Source: Chloroflexota bacterium (GTDB taxonomy: Bacteria > Chloroflexota > Anaerolineae > JAAYEA01). Taken from it: DNA of 42,881 nucleotides. Below the pieces are notes generated by a model. It was not told where the DNA came from, made no database searches, and worked only from the letters and a program-made list of their open reading frames with translations. Shown here in pieces: positions 24,859-31,873 of the stretch. The stretch's first letter is position 1; each line of letters opens with the position of its first letter. A program made the translations under genes and the position numbers. The stretch covers positions 1-42,881 of the forward strand of contig JAIOAV010000025.1 of assembly GCA_019873665.1 (NCBI GenBank), written 5' to 3'.

Positions 24859-25677
24859 TTACTCGGGCACGATCCCATACCCCTGCAAGAGGCCCAGCCG
24901 CGCCAACACCAGCAGCGTGCCCACGACAAAAGCCACCATGCCACCAAGCCAGAGCCAGTCGCTGCGCCGGACCCGCAGGTGGCGATAGTAGGTGCGCGTG
25001 GGAGCAGTGCCGAACGCCTTGCTGTCCATCGCCAGTGCCACGCGCTCCGACTTGCGGATGGCGCTCGCGAGGAGCGGCACCGCGTAGCGGCGGAGCTGGC
25101 GCAGCGCATTACGCCAGCCGCGGCGCTCCCCCACACCGCGTACCTTGTGCGCCGCGCGGATGATGTCGTATTCGCTCTGCAGCATGGGCATAAAGCGATA
25201 CGACACCAGGACGCCGTAGCCAAAACGATAGCTGAGATGCGCCTGCTGGATCAGGCTGAGCACAAAATCGGTGGGGTCGGTAGTAGTAACGAACATCATC
25301 GAGTAGGAGACGAGGGCGAGGGCACGCAATCCCAGCGACACCCCGGCCCTGATCCCCTCGCGCGTGATCAGCAACGGCCCCAGCCGGGCGAGGATCGTGG
25401 GCGACTCGGCCAACGCGACGTTGTAAAAGAGGGCATTGGCGATGACAAAGCCCAGCGCCACTCCCCAGAAGGGCAACAGGCTGCGCAGGATATAGGGGAG
25501 CGGCAGCCGTCCCAGCCAGCACATCAGGAGTAGCGCCGAGAGAAAGAAGATCAGCGGTGTGTAGGGGTCAAAGGCTGGGACGACGCTCACCAGGATCACC
25601 AAGACGCCCAGCAGTTTGATCGTCGGATTGACGCGGTGTAGGAACGACTCTTGCCGGTAGAACTGAAAGAGCCTCAT
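24859..25677 (-). CDS. ykoC: ECF transporter transmembrane subunit (EcfT), YkoC-like
   Basis: A 272-residue membrane protein acting as the T subunit of an energy-coupling-factor transporter. It has several hydrophobic spans (about residues 20-75, 95-110, 125-145, 240-262) and two cytosolic coupling helices, one including AAHKVRGVGER (the A-x-x-x-RG type motif). The frame is open to 25707, but ATG 25677 (MRLFQFYRQESFLHRVNPTIKLLG) overlaps the ATPase stop by four bases (ATGA) and matches the family start. It works with the double ATPase and the YkoE substrate subunit upstream. It is assigned to the thiamine or hydroxymethylpyrimidine system from its neighbours. Confidence 0.85.
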   Translation of the reverse strand: MRLFQFYRQESFLHRVNPTIKLLGVLVILVSVVPAFDPYTPLIFFLSALLLMCWLGRLPLPYILRSLLPFWGVALGFVIANALFYNVALAESPTILARLGPLLITREGIRAGVSLGLRALALVSYSMMFVTTTDPTDFVLSLIQQAHLSYRFGYGVLVSYRFMPMLQSEYDIIRAAHKVRGVGERRGWRNALRQLRRYAVPLLASAIRKSERVALAMDSKAFGTAPTRTYYRHLRVRRSDWLWLGGMVAFVVGTLLVLARLGLLQGYGIVPE

Positions 25678-27395
25678 GCCCCCTCCCCGGCGAACGCCGC
25701 CACCCACTCGTCCAGCGTCAGCAGGTCGGGGAAATCAGGCCTCTCGGCGCGGAGGAGGCGGGCCAAGCGGCACAGCGGTGGCGGGACCAGCGAGGCTTGC
25801 GCCAAAAGCGACTCGGCGCGAAACAGCGACCGCACATCACCCTGGTAGATCATGTGGCCATCCACCAGCACTGCCACATGGCGAGCGTATTGTGCCACCA
25901 GATGCATCTCGTGCGTGATCATGATAATCGTCACGCCCTGCGCATTGAGTTGTCGCAGGGATGCCATGATTTGCGCGGCGCTACGCCGGTCCTGACCAAA
26001 GGTTGGCTCGTCCAGCACCAGGATGCGCTGGCCCACCGCCAACATGGTGGCCAGGCTCAGGCGTCGCTTCTGTCCCTGGCTCAGGCGAAAAGGGTTCGCC
26101 TTGACGTAGGGCGCTAGCTCAAAATCATCGAGCAGTCTGAGCACGCGCTCATGAACCGTGGCCTCGTCTAGCCCCCGCACGCGGAGGCTATAGGCCAGCT
26201 CGTCATACACGTTGTCGGTAACGAACTGGTGCTCCGGGTTCTGAAAGACATAGCCCACCTGCAACGTCAGCTCGTCCGCCGCCAGCGTCGCCACATCTCG
26301 CCCCAAGATGCGTACCGTTCCGGTCGGCGGGTGCAGGATGTCCACCAGATGCATCGCCAGCGTCGTCTTGCCGGAGCCGTTCGGCCCCACCAGCGCCATC
26401 AAGTCGCCTGCCGGCACGCTCCATGACACATCATGCAGCACATCGTTCCTGTTCGGGTAGGCAAAGGACAGATGCCGCACCTCCACGGCGGGCGGATCCA
26501 CGGCTACCTGCGCCATCGGCGGAGTCTCCGTGCACCTCCTGGCTATCACAGCGTGCTGCCACGGCAGGCCACGCAATGCCACAGCTGCTTCTTCGACATC
26601 AAGCGGAAATGGATCGAGCGAAACACCGTGTTGCGCCAGCCGCCACGCCAGCTCCGAGACCTGGGGCAGCCAGATGCCTTCTGCGTCCAGCAGCGAAACG
26701 TTCGCCGAGAGGATGTCGCGCGGCGCGCCATCCGCCACAATCTGCCCATGGCGGTTCATGAGCCATACGCGGTCTATCAGCGCCATCAGGTCGTCGAGAC
26801 GGTGCTCGATGATTAGGCGTGTACGCGCCGACGGGAGGCCGGCGAGCGTCGCGAGGAACTCGCGCGCGCCCGCCGGATCGAGATTCGCGGTGGGCTCGTC
26901 CAGCAGCAGCGTCTCCGGGCGCATCGCCAGCACGCACGCCAACGCCAGGCGTTGCTTCATGCCACCGGAGAGCTGATCGAGGCGCGTGCGCCGCTCATCC
27001 GCCAGGCCGACGAGGCCCAGTGCCTGCTCGATGCGCCAGTCCATCTCCGCTTGGGGCACTTGCAGGTTTTCCAGGCCAAAGGCGACCTCATCCTCCACTG
27101 TCAGCATGCAGAACTGGCTTTCGGGGTCCTGAAACACGATGCCGATGCGCCTCGTCAGATCGGCAACGGTCAGCGCGCGTGTGGAGGTGCCGTCAACCAG
27201 CACCTCCCCGCGCATCTCGCCCTCGATCACATGCGGGATCAGGCCGTTCAGGCAGAGGGCCAGCGTGCTCTTGCCGGCACCGCTCGGCCCCAGCAGCAGC
27301 ACCGTCTCGCCGGGGCGCAATTCAACAGTGACATCGTCCAGCGCCATTCCCCTGGTATAGGCGTAGCGAAAGATGAGATGCTCGGTGCGTATCAT
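25674..27395 (-). CDS. ykoD: ECF transporter double ATPase, YkoD-like
   Basis: A 573-residue fusion of two ABC ATPase domains that powers the ECF transporter. The first half has Walker A GPSGAGKST (residues 36-44), signature LSGGMKQRLALA and Walker B LLLDEPTANLDPAG; the second has GPNGSGKTT, LSQGQKRRLSLA and LVLDEPTFGQD. Both cassettes look intact. In most ECF systems EcfA and EcfA' are separate genes; the fused form is the YkoD type that pairs with YkoE and YkoC in Bacillus. The frame is open to 27512, but ATG 27395 (MIRTEHLIFRYAYTRG) starts the first cassette. It follows ykoE by seven bases. Confidence 0.9.
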   Translation of the reverse strand: MIRTEHLIFRYAYTRGMALDDVTVELRPGETVLLLGPSGAGKSTLALCLNGLIPHVIEGEMRGEVLVDGTSTRALTVADLTRRIGIVFQDPESQFCMLTVEDEVAFGLENLQVPQAEMDWRIEQALGLVGLADERRTRLDQLSGGMKQRLALACVLAMRPETLLLDEPTANLDPAGAREFLATLAGLPSARTRLIIEHRLDDLMALIDRVWLMNRHGQIVADGAPRDILSANVSLLDAEGIWLPQVSELAWRLAQHGVSLDPFPLDVEEAAVALRGLPWQHAVIARRCTETPPMAQVAVDPPAVEVRHLSFAYPNRNDVLHDVSWSVPAGDLMALVGPNGSGKTTLAMHLVDILHPPTGTVRILGRDVATLAADELTLQVGYVFQNPEHQFVTDNVYDELAYSLRVRGLDEATVHERVLRLLDDFELAPYVKANPFRLSQGQKRRLSLATMLAVGQRILVLDEPTFGQDRRSAAQIMASLRQLNAQGVTIIMITHEMHLVAQYARHVAVLVDGHMIYQGDVRSLFRAESLLAQASLVPPPLCRLARLLRAERPDFPDLLTLDEWVAAFAGEGA

Positions 27396-27402
27396 CGCCG
27401 GC

Positions 27403-27987
27403 CTAGGCCGATTCCTCCGCCTTGGCTCGGCCGATGGCGTAACCGGACAGAACGCCGGTGTTGACCAGCGCATCGGTGAGCACTTTGCCCAGCCACCCCG
27501 CCAGCACTGCACCGCTGATCATGCGCGCCACGAACATGACGGCCAAGACGCCACGGGCCAGGGTGTAGTACTCGATGACATAGTCCACCACAAAGCTGCC
27601 GATGCCGGCGGCGATGCCTGCCAGCGCCAGCACCGGCAAGGACCAACGACGATAGCCGGTGGCGGCGAAAACCAGCTCCGACGCGCCACCCTGCGCCAGG
27701 CCGCTGATCAGCAGCGTCGCTCCCCACTCGCCGCCGGCCAGCATCTCCGCCAGTGCCGCCAGCACCTCGCCGGCCACGGCCGCGCCCGGCTTGCGGATGA
27801 TATAGGGGACGACGATACCGCCGATGTACCAGAAGCCGTAGAAGAGGTCGCGCAGACCGGTGGCCTTCAGCGGTCGGGCAAACCCCCAGATGATGTTCCA
27901 ACCCATGAACAGGATGCCAAACACGAGCCCCAAATTCGCCGCGAGGATGATCTCGCGCGTGTTCCAACGCCAACGTTTGCTCTCCAT
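27403..27987 (-). CDS. ykoE: ECF transporter substrate-binding subunit YkoE (thiamine/HMP)
   Basis: A 194-residue hydrophobic protein with about six membrane helices. It matches the YkoE S-component family, which takes up thiamine or its hydroxymethylpyrimidine (HMP) precursor. Characteristic segments are WNTREIILAANLGLVFG, the conserved YIIRKPGAAVAGEVLAALAEML and WGATLLISGLAQGGASELVFAATGYRRW. A strong GGAGGGAGG is seven bases before ATG 27987. The TPP riboswitch upstream of the operon and the adjacent thiamine pyrophosphokinase support thiamine as the cargo. YkoF, the extra ligand-binding protein in Bacillus, is absent. Confidence 0.88.
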   Translation of the reverse strand: MESKRWRWNTREIILAANLGLVFGILFMGWNIIWGFARPLKATGLRDLFYGFWYIGGIVVPYIIRKPGAAVAGEVLAALAEMLAGGEWGATLLISGLAQGGASELVFAATGYRRWSLPVLALAGIAAGIGSFVVDYVIEYYTLARGVLAVMFVARMISGAVLAGWLGKVLTDALVNTGVLSGYAIGRAKAEESA

Positions 27988-28054
27988 GTTTTTACCTCCC
28001 TCCAGTCATATTACGCCGCCCACCTGCCCGATGGGACACGCTTCACGCCATATC

Positions 28055-28696
28055 TCAGGCCCGCGACCGATGTTGGATAGCCAACAAGAGGCCTTCTCTC
28101 AAGCGCACCTCCGCCACCGGCGCGGTCAGCACGTTGCTGATGCCACGCGCCAGACCAAAGGGCAGCGTCTCGTCGCGCAGCGGATATTCAAGCCCTTGCG
28201 TGGTGATGCCGCGCACGTCCCCACCCACCGGCAAGAGCGACAGCACATCGCCCGGCTTGCCAACAAAGCGTGCCTCATCCCTGATCAGCGACACGATCTC
28301 GTCCGGTGTGATCAGAGCGACGTGGATGGCGGCGAGCTGCGGCATCGCCAGGAGAAAGATGTTCGCCAGCGCGTGATCCAGTCGCCCGCCCAGCGCGCCG
28401 AGCAGCACGATCTCGCTGGCGCCGTGCTGCGCTGCATAGAGCAATGCTAGCTCCGTATCCGTCTCGTCCTTGTGGGGCGAGTGCGAGATGAACTCCACCC
28501 CACGTTGCGCCAGTTCGCGCTGCAATTCCGGCTCCAGCGAGTCCAAGTCACCGATAACTACGCGCGGCGTCAGGCCAAGATGCAGCGCGTTCCGTGCCCC
28601 GCCATCGGCAGCCACCACCCATGTCGCGCCCTCACAGGCCTCCTGCCACCACTCGCCCGTCTCCACTGTGCCGTTTGCCACAACGATGACCTTCAC
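28055..28696 (-). CDS. thiN: Thiamine pyrophosphokinase
   Basis: A 213-residue enzyme that pyrophosphorylates thiamine to TPP in the cytosol. Motifs are VVAADGGARNAL, VVIGDLDSLEP, HKDETDTELAL and GALGGRLDHALANIFLL, all in the usual order. The open frame allows a GTG at 28705, but GAGAGG (28711-28706) would touch that codon; GTG 28696 (MKVIVVANG) lies eight bases from it and is chosen. The gene sits directly behind a TPP riboswitch and terminator and leads a thiN-ykoEDC operon, so uptake and activation of thiamine are controlled together. Confidence 0.92.
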   Translation of the reverse strand: MKVIVVANGTVETGEWWQEACEGATWVVAADGGARNALHLGLTPRVVIGDLDSLEPELQRELAQRGVEFISHSPHKDETDTELALLYAAQHGASEIVLLGALGGRLDHALANIFLLAMPQLAAIHVALITPDEIVSLIRDEARFVGKPGDVLSLLPVGGDVRGITTQGLEYPLRDETLPFGLARGISNVLTAPVAEVRLREGLLLAIQHRSRA

Positions 28697-28732
28697 GCCA
28701 GACACCTCTCATGAGCCGCCTGCTATGCAATG

Positions 28733-28763
28733 AAAAAGCCACCGACCTGAGGCGGCCGGTGGC
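28733..28763 (-). terminator. Intrinsic terminator of the TPP riboswitch
   Basis: GCCACCG (28763-28757) / CGGTGGC (28744-28738) with a 12-base loop, followed by TTTTTC on the minus strand. It lies between the riboswitch core and the thiN start and would stop transcription when TPP is bound. Confidence 0.88.
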
Positions 28764-28777
28764 TGACGATCATGAGG

Positions 28778-28880
28778 CATCGCTTCCCTACGCTAGCATT
28801 ACCTAGGTCAGGTGAACAGGGTCGATGGCGGCATACGGTGGCCATCCTCTCAGCTCGGCTCCCCAAGCTCCCCTAGCATC
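28778..28880 (-). promoter_or_regulatory. TPP riboswitch (THI element)
   Basis: Read on the minus strand, the conserved order is GGGGAGC, GCTGAGAGG (CTGAGA at 28853-28848), CGACCC, ACCTGA (28813-28808), GGTAATGC (28803-28796) and GTAGGGAA (TTCCC on + at 28784-28788). These are the invariant parts of the thiamine pyrophosphate aptamer. It controls the thiN-ykoEDC operon through the terminator at 28733-28763. Confidence 0.96.
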
Positions 28881-28893
28881 TTCAATTGGCATT

Positions 28894-28922
28894 AGTATAG
28901 CATCGTGGTTCAAAGTTGTCAA
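28894..28922 (-). promoter_or_regulatory. Promoter of the thiamine operon
   Basis: TTGACA (28922-28917), 17 bases, TATACT (28899-28894) on the minus strand. The predicted start, near 28887, sits just ahead of the riboswitch 5' end. Confidence 0.82.
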
Positions 28923-28951
28923 AAACAGCGCCACGCCATATCCAGCGGGAA

Positions 28952-28985
28952 GAACAAAAGAGAGCTGCAACGGATTGCAGCTCTC
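28952..28985 (-). terminator. Terminator after dnaK
   Basis: GAGAGCTGCAA (28985-28975), TCCG loop, TTGCAGCTCTC (28970-28960), then TTTTGTTC on the minus strand. The 11-bp perfect stem starts 26 bases past the dnaK stop. Confidence 0.93.
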
Positions 28986-29010
28986 TTCCACATTCCATCC
29001 CGCTCAGGCG

Positions 29011-30891
29011 TTACACAGAGCGGAACTCACCCTCAACGACGTTCTCGCCCTGGCCGCTTTCGGCCTGGCCGTTGCCGCCGCCCTGCGCGTGCTGGCCCTG
29101 GTACATCCGCTCCGAGAGCCGGTAGCTGGCTTGCTGCAGCTCTTCCATGGCGCTGCGGATGGCGCGGGCATCGTTGCCGTTCATCACCTGCTTTAGGCTC
29201 GCGATCCTGTCCTCGATCGCCTGCCGATCGGACGGATTCACGTTCGCGCCCGCCTCGCGCAAGAGCTTTTCCATCTGGTAGATCATGTTGTCCGCCTGGT
29301 TCCGCGCATCCACCACCTCGCGCTGCTTGCGGTCCTCAGCGGCATAGCGGCTCGCTTCCTGCACCATCCGCTCCACATCTTCCTTGGTCAAGTTCGTGGA
29401 CGCGGTGATGGTGATGCGTTGCTCCTTGCCCGTGGCCTTGTCTCTGGCCGAGACATTCAGGATGCCGTTCGCGTCAATGTCAAAAGTTACCTCGATCTGC
29501 GGCACACCGCGCGGCGCGGGGGGGATCCCTTCCAGCTTGAACCGGCCAAGCGTCATATTGCCAGCCGCCATCTCCCGTTCACCTTGCAGCACATGGATGT
29601 CCACTGCTGTCTGGCCGTCGGCTGCGGTGCTAAAGACCTCGGTCTTGCGGACAGGGATCGTCGTATTGCGCTCGATGAGCTTGGTCATCACGCCGCCCAG
29701 CGTCTCCACGCCCAGCGACAGGGGGGTAACATCGAGCAAGAGCACGTCCTGCACTTCGCCCTTCAGGACGCCCGCCTGCAATGCCGCGCCGACCGCCACC
29801 ACCTCATCGGGGTTCACCCCTCTGTGTGGCTCTTTGTTCGTCAGCCGTCGCACCAGCTCCTGCACCACCGGCATGCGAGTGGCTCCACCAACAAGCACCA
29901 CCTCGTCCAAGTCATTGACCGAGATATGGGCATCCTGCAAGGCGCGATGGAACGGCCCCTCGAGACGCTTGGTGAGATCAGCCGTCAACTGCTCAAACTT
30001 GGCGCGAGTCAGCTTGGTCTGCAGATGCTTGGGCCCAGATGCATCCGCCGTGATGAACGGCAGATTGATCTCGGTCTCCATCACCGAGGAAAGCTCGATC
30101 TTGGCCTTCTCCGCAGCCTCGCGGAGCCGCTGCAATGCCTGCCGATCGTTACGCAGATCAATGCCGGTCTCCCGCTTGAACTCGTCCGCCACATAGTTCA
30201 CGATTGCCTGATCATAGTCGTCGCCGCCGAGGTGCGTGTCACCATTCGTCGCCTTGACCTCCACGACGCCGTCGCCAACCTCAAGCACCGACACGTCGAA
30301 CGTGCCGCCGCCCAGGTCAAAGACGAGAATCGTCTCCGCCTCTTTCTTGTCGAGGCCATAGGCCAATGAAGCCGCTGTCGGCTCATTGATGATCCGCAGC
30401 ACCTCGAGGCCAGCGATTTTGCCCGCGTCTTTGGTGGCCTGACGCTGCGCGTCGTTGAAATAGGCAGGAACCGTGATCACAGCCTGCGTAACCGGTTCCC
30501 CCAGATACGCCTCCGCATCGCGGCGCAGCTTGCTCAGGATCATCGCCGAGATCTCTTGTGGTGTGTATTCCTTGCCGGTGGCAGGGATAAAGACGCGAGC
30601 ATCCCCCGCCGGCCCCTGCCGCACCTGATATGACACCATCTTGCGCTCGACATCCGTCTCGTCGTAGCGCCGCCCCATGAAGCGCTTGATCGAATATACT
30701 GTATTCTCAGCATTCACAACCGCTTGCCGCTTGGCAAGCTGACCAACCAGGCGCTCTCCGCCTTTAGTGAACGCCACCACAGAGGGGAGCAGCCGCCCGC
30801 CCTCTGCGGTCGGGATTACCGTAACGTCGCCGCCTTCCATGACGGCAACAACCGAGTTCGTTGTACCCAGGTCAATGCCCACTGCTTTCAT
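29011..30891 (-). CDS. dnaK: Molecular chaperone DnaK (Hsp70)
   Basis: A 626-residue Hsp70 chaperone that binds unfolded polypeptides under ATP control. It begins [21 protein letters not shown]. It has [43 protein letters not shown], the phosphate loop [16 protein letters not shown], and the interdomain linker [18 protein letters not shown]. The C-terminus ends in a Gly/Gln-rich tail ([24 protein letters not shown]) instead of the EEVD of eukaryotic forms. ATG 30891 has GGAGG nine bases upstream. No grpE or dnaJ lies next to it, and no CIRCE inverted repeat could be found upstream. Confidence 0.97.
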   Translation of the reverse strand: MKAVGIDLGTTNSVVAVMEGGDVTVIPTAEGGRLLPSVVAFTKGGERLVGQLAKRQAVVNAENTVYSIKRFMGRRYDETDVERKMVSYQVRQGPAGDARVFIPATGKEYTPQEISAMILSKLRRDAEAYLGEPVTQAVITVPAYFNDAQRQATKDAGKIAGLEVLRIINEPTAASLAYGLDKKEAETILVFDLGGGTFDVSVLEVGDGVVEVKATNGDTHLGGDDYDQAIVNYVADEFKRETGIDLRNDRQALQRLREAAEKAKIELSSVMETEINLPFITADASGPKHLQTKLTRAKFEQLTADLTKRLEGPFHRALQDAHISVNDLDEVVLVGGATRMPVVQELVRRLTNKEPHRGVNPDEVVAVGAALQAGVLKGEVQDVLLLDVTPLSLGVETLGGVMTKLIERNTTIPVRKTEVFSTAADGQTAVDIHVLQGEREMAAGNMTLGRFKLEGIPPAPRGVPQIEVTFDIDANGILNVSARDKATGKEQRITITASTNLTKEDVERMVQEASRYAAEDRKQREVVDARNQADNMIYQMEKLLREAGANVNPSDRQAIEDRIASLKQVMNGNDARAIRSAMEELQQASYRLSERMYQGQHAQGGGNGQAESGQGENVVEGEFRSV

Positions 30892-30961
30892 AATTCATCC
30901 TCCATAAGACAATCCGATTACATCGTTTCTCAGGCGCTGTCCAGAGAGCGCGCCACGACCG

Positions 30962-31159
30962 CTAACTACGGCGTTTCCGGGCGATCCGCGCACGCGCCTC
31001 GCGTGGCCGTTTGGCCTGTCTCTGAGCTACGGGCAAGTTACCATAGTCACAGCTACAAGGGCCGCCCCGACTACATCCGACGCAGCAAAAGGTCTGACCG
31101 CGCACGGTGGTGGGCTGCCAACGGATAGTGATTCCACAATTAGCGCACACGGTCGCCAT
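30962..31159 (-). CDS. Small Cys-rich metal-binding protein
   Basis: A 65-residue protein. It begins MATVCANCGITIRWQP, then GQTFCCVGCSRGGPCSCDYGNLP, followed by a basic Arg/Lys tail. The order CxxC - CCxGC - GGPCxCxY recurs in small uncharacterised bacterial proteins, probably zinc-binding, and distantly recalls TRASH/YHS metal sites. The frame continues upstream to 31264, but ATG 31159 with GGAGGGGAGGGG upstream starts the conserved part. The gene is divergent from hsp20 across the 11-bp repeat array and lies about 70 bases upstream of dnaK on the same strand. Together with that context, a stress or redox role is possible but unproven. Confidence 0.65.
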   Translation of the reverse strand: MATVCANCGITIRWQPTTVRGQTFCCVGCSRGGPCSCDYGNLPVAQRQAKRPREARARIARKRRS

Positions 31160-31195
31160 CAGGCGCCCCTCCCCTCCGAAACAACTCACTACGTA

Positions 31196-31201
31196 AGTAT
31201 A
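31196..31201 (-). promoter_or_regulatory. Putative -10 element for the small Cys-rich gene
   Basis: TATACT on the minus strand (31201-31196), seven bases outside the repeat array. There is no recognisable -35; the position is taken by repeat units 1-2, as expected for an activator-dependent promoter. Confidence 0.4.
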
Positions 31202-31208
31202 TCGCGTC

Positions 31209-31306
31209 AGCGTTAGAGGCGCATTAGCGCTGTTGTAGAGAAGCGTTAGAACTGGTGCGCACACTCTAGCAGAGCTCTAGCGCTCCTCTAGTAACATTCT
31301 AACGGA
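31209..31306. promoter_or_regulatory. Eight-unit 11-bp repeat array, mirror-symmetric (putative operator)
   Basis: Eight 11-base units with consensus aGCGyTAGAGn. Units 1-4 are on the plus strand (starting at 31209, 31220, 31231, 31242); units 5-8 are on the minus strand (occupying 31263-31273, 31274-31284, 31285-31295, 31296-31306). The TAG core is invariant (8/8) and TAGA is in 7/8. The core is spaced exactly 11 bp within each arm, and the arms are mirror images about 31257.5, with a 10-base centre TGGTGCGCAC. CTAG, usually rare in bacterial DNA, occurs three times in 25 bases. It fills the divergent promoter region of hsp20 and the Cys-rich gene. Confidence 0.8.
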
Positions 31307-31320
31307 CGCCGTGATATCAT
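31291..31320 (+). promoter_or_regulatory. Putative hsp20 promoter
   Basis: GTAACA (31291-31296, weak -35) and TATCAT (31315-31320, 5/6 -10) with 18 bases between. The -35 lies within repeat units 7-8 of the operator array, which may replace its function. Confidence 0.45.
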
Positions 31321-31363
31321 AGGCAACGAAAGAAAGACATGAGATTCGAGAGGAGGGAGAACG

Positions 31364-31822
31364 ATGGATACCTTGATGAACTGGCGACCCATGGAGGATT
31401 TCATGACTCTGCGCGAGGCGCTCAACAACCTCTTTGAGGATACAATGGTGCGCCCGCGGCGCGCTGCCACCGCCACTGGCGAAGCGGTGCTGCCGGTGGA
31501 CATGTACGAGACGCCGGAGGCGGTGATCGTCAAGGCGCGAGTGCCTGGCGCATCGGCGGACGAGATCGAGATCACTGCCGCGGACGATACATTGACTATC
31601 CGCGGCAAGCTCAGCAGCGAGGCAGAAAAGGAGGAAGCAGCCAAGTGGAACTGGCTCTACCACGAGCTCTGGCACGGCAAGTTCTCGCGGGTCCTGCCGC
31701 TGCACGCACAGGTGGATACCGGCAAGATCGAGGCCAGCTTTAATAATGGTGAGCTGACGATCACCATTCCCAAGGCCGAGAAAGTCAAACCCAAGCAGAT
31801 CAAGATCAAGGCCAACGAATAG
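31364..31822 (+). CDS. Hsp20/alpha-crystallin family small heat-shock protein
   Basis: A 152-residue holdase chaperone. The alpha-crystallin domain covers about residues 42-145: LPVDMYETPEAVIVKARVPGA, then IEITAADDTLTIRGKL, then FSRVLPLHAQVD...IEASFNNGELTITIPKAE, the last being the conserved end of the fold. The N-terminus (MDTLMNWRPMEDFMTLREALNNLFED) is typical for bacterial class A proteins. AGGAGGGAG at 31351-31359 is just before ATG 31364. It is divergent from the Cys-rich gene and ends at a strong palindromic terminator. It is probably regulated through the 11-bp repeat array. Confidence 0.95.
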   Translation: MDTLMNWRPMEDFMTLREALNNLFEDTMVRPRRAATATGEAVLPVDMYETPEAVIVKARVPGASADEIEITAADDTLTIRGKLSSEAEKEEAAKWNWLYHELWHGKFSRVLPLHAQVDTGKIEASFNNGELTITIPKAEKVKPKQIKIKANE

Positions 31823-31830
31823 GAAAGCAA

Positions 31831-31864
31831 AAGAGGGGCGCTGCGCGCAGCGCCCCTCTTTTAT
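31831..31864. terminator. Perfect palindromic bidirectional terminator
   Basis: A 30-base perfect palindrome centred on 31845/31846: arms AAGAGGGGCGCTGC and GCAGCGCCCCTCTT with only GC between them, followed by TTATTC on the plus strand. It separates convergent hsp20 and the PPC-repeat gene and can serve both. Confidence 0.92.
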
Positions 31865-31873
31865 TCATGCATC

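Noticed and set aside
30892-30961. CIRCE or HAIR heat-shock operator upstream of dnaK
   Set aside because: No TTAGCACTC-N9-GAGTGCTAA or CTTGAGT-N7-ACTCAAG pattern is present; only a weak TGGACA-15-TGTAAT is seen, too poor to call.
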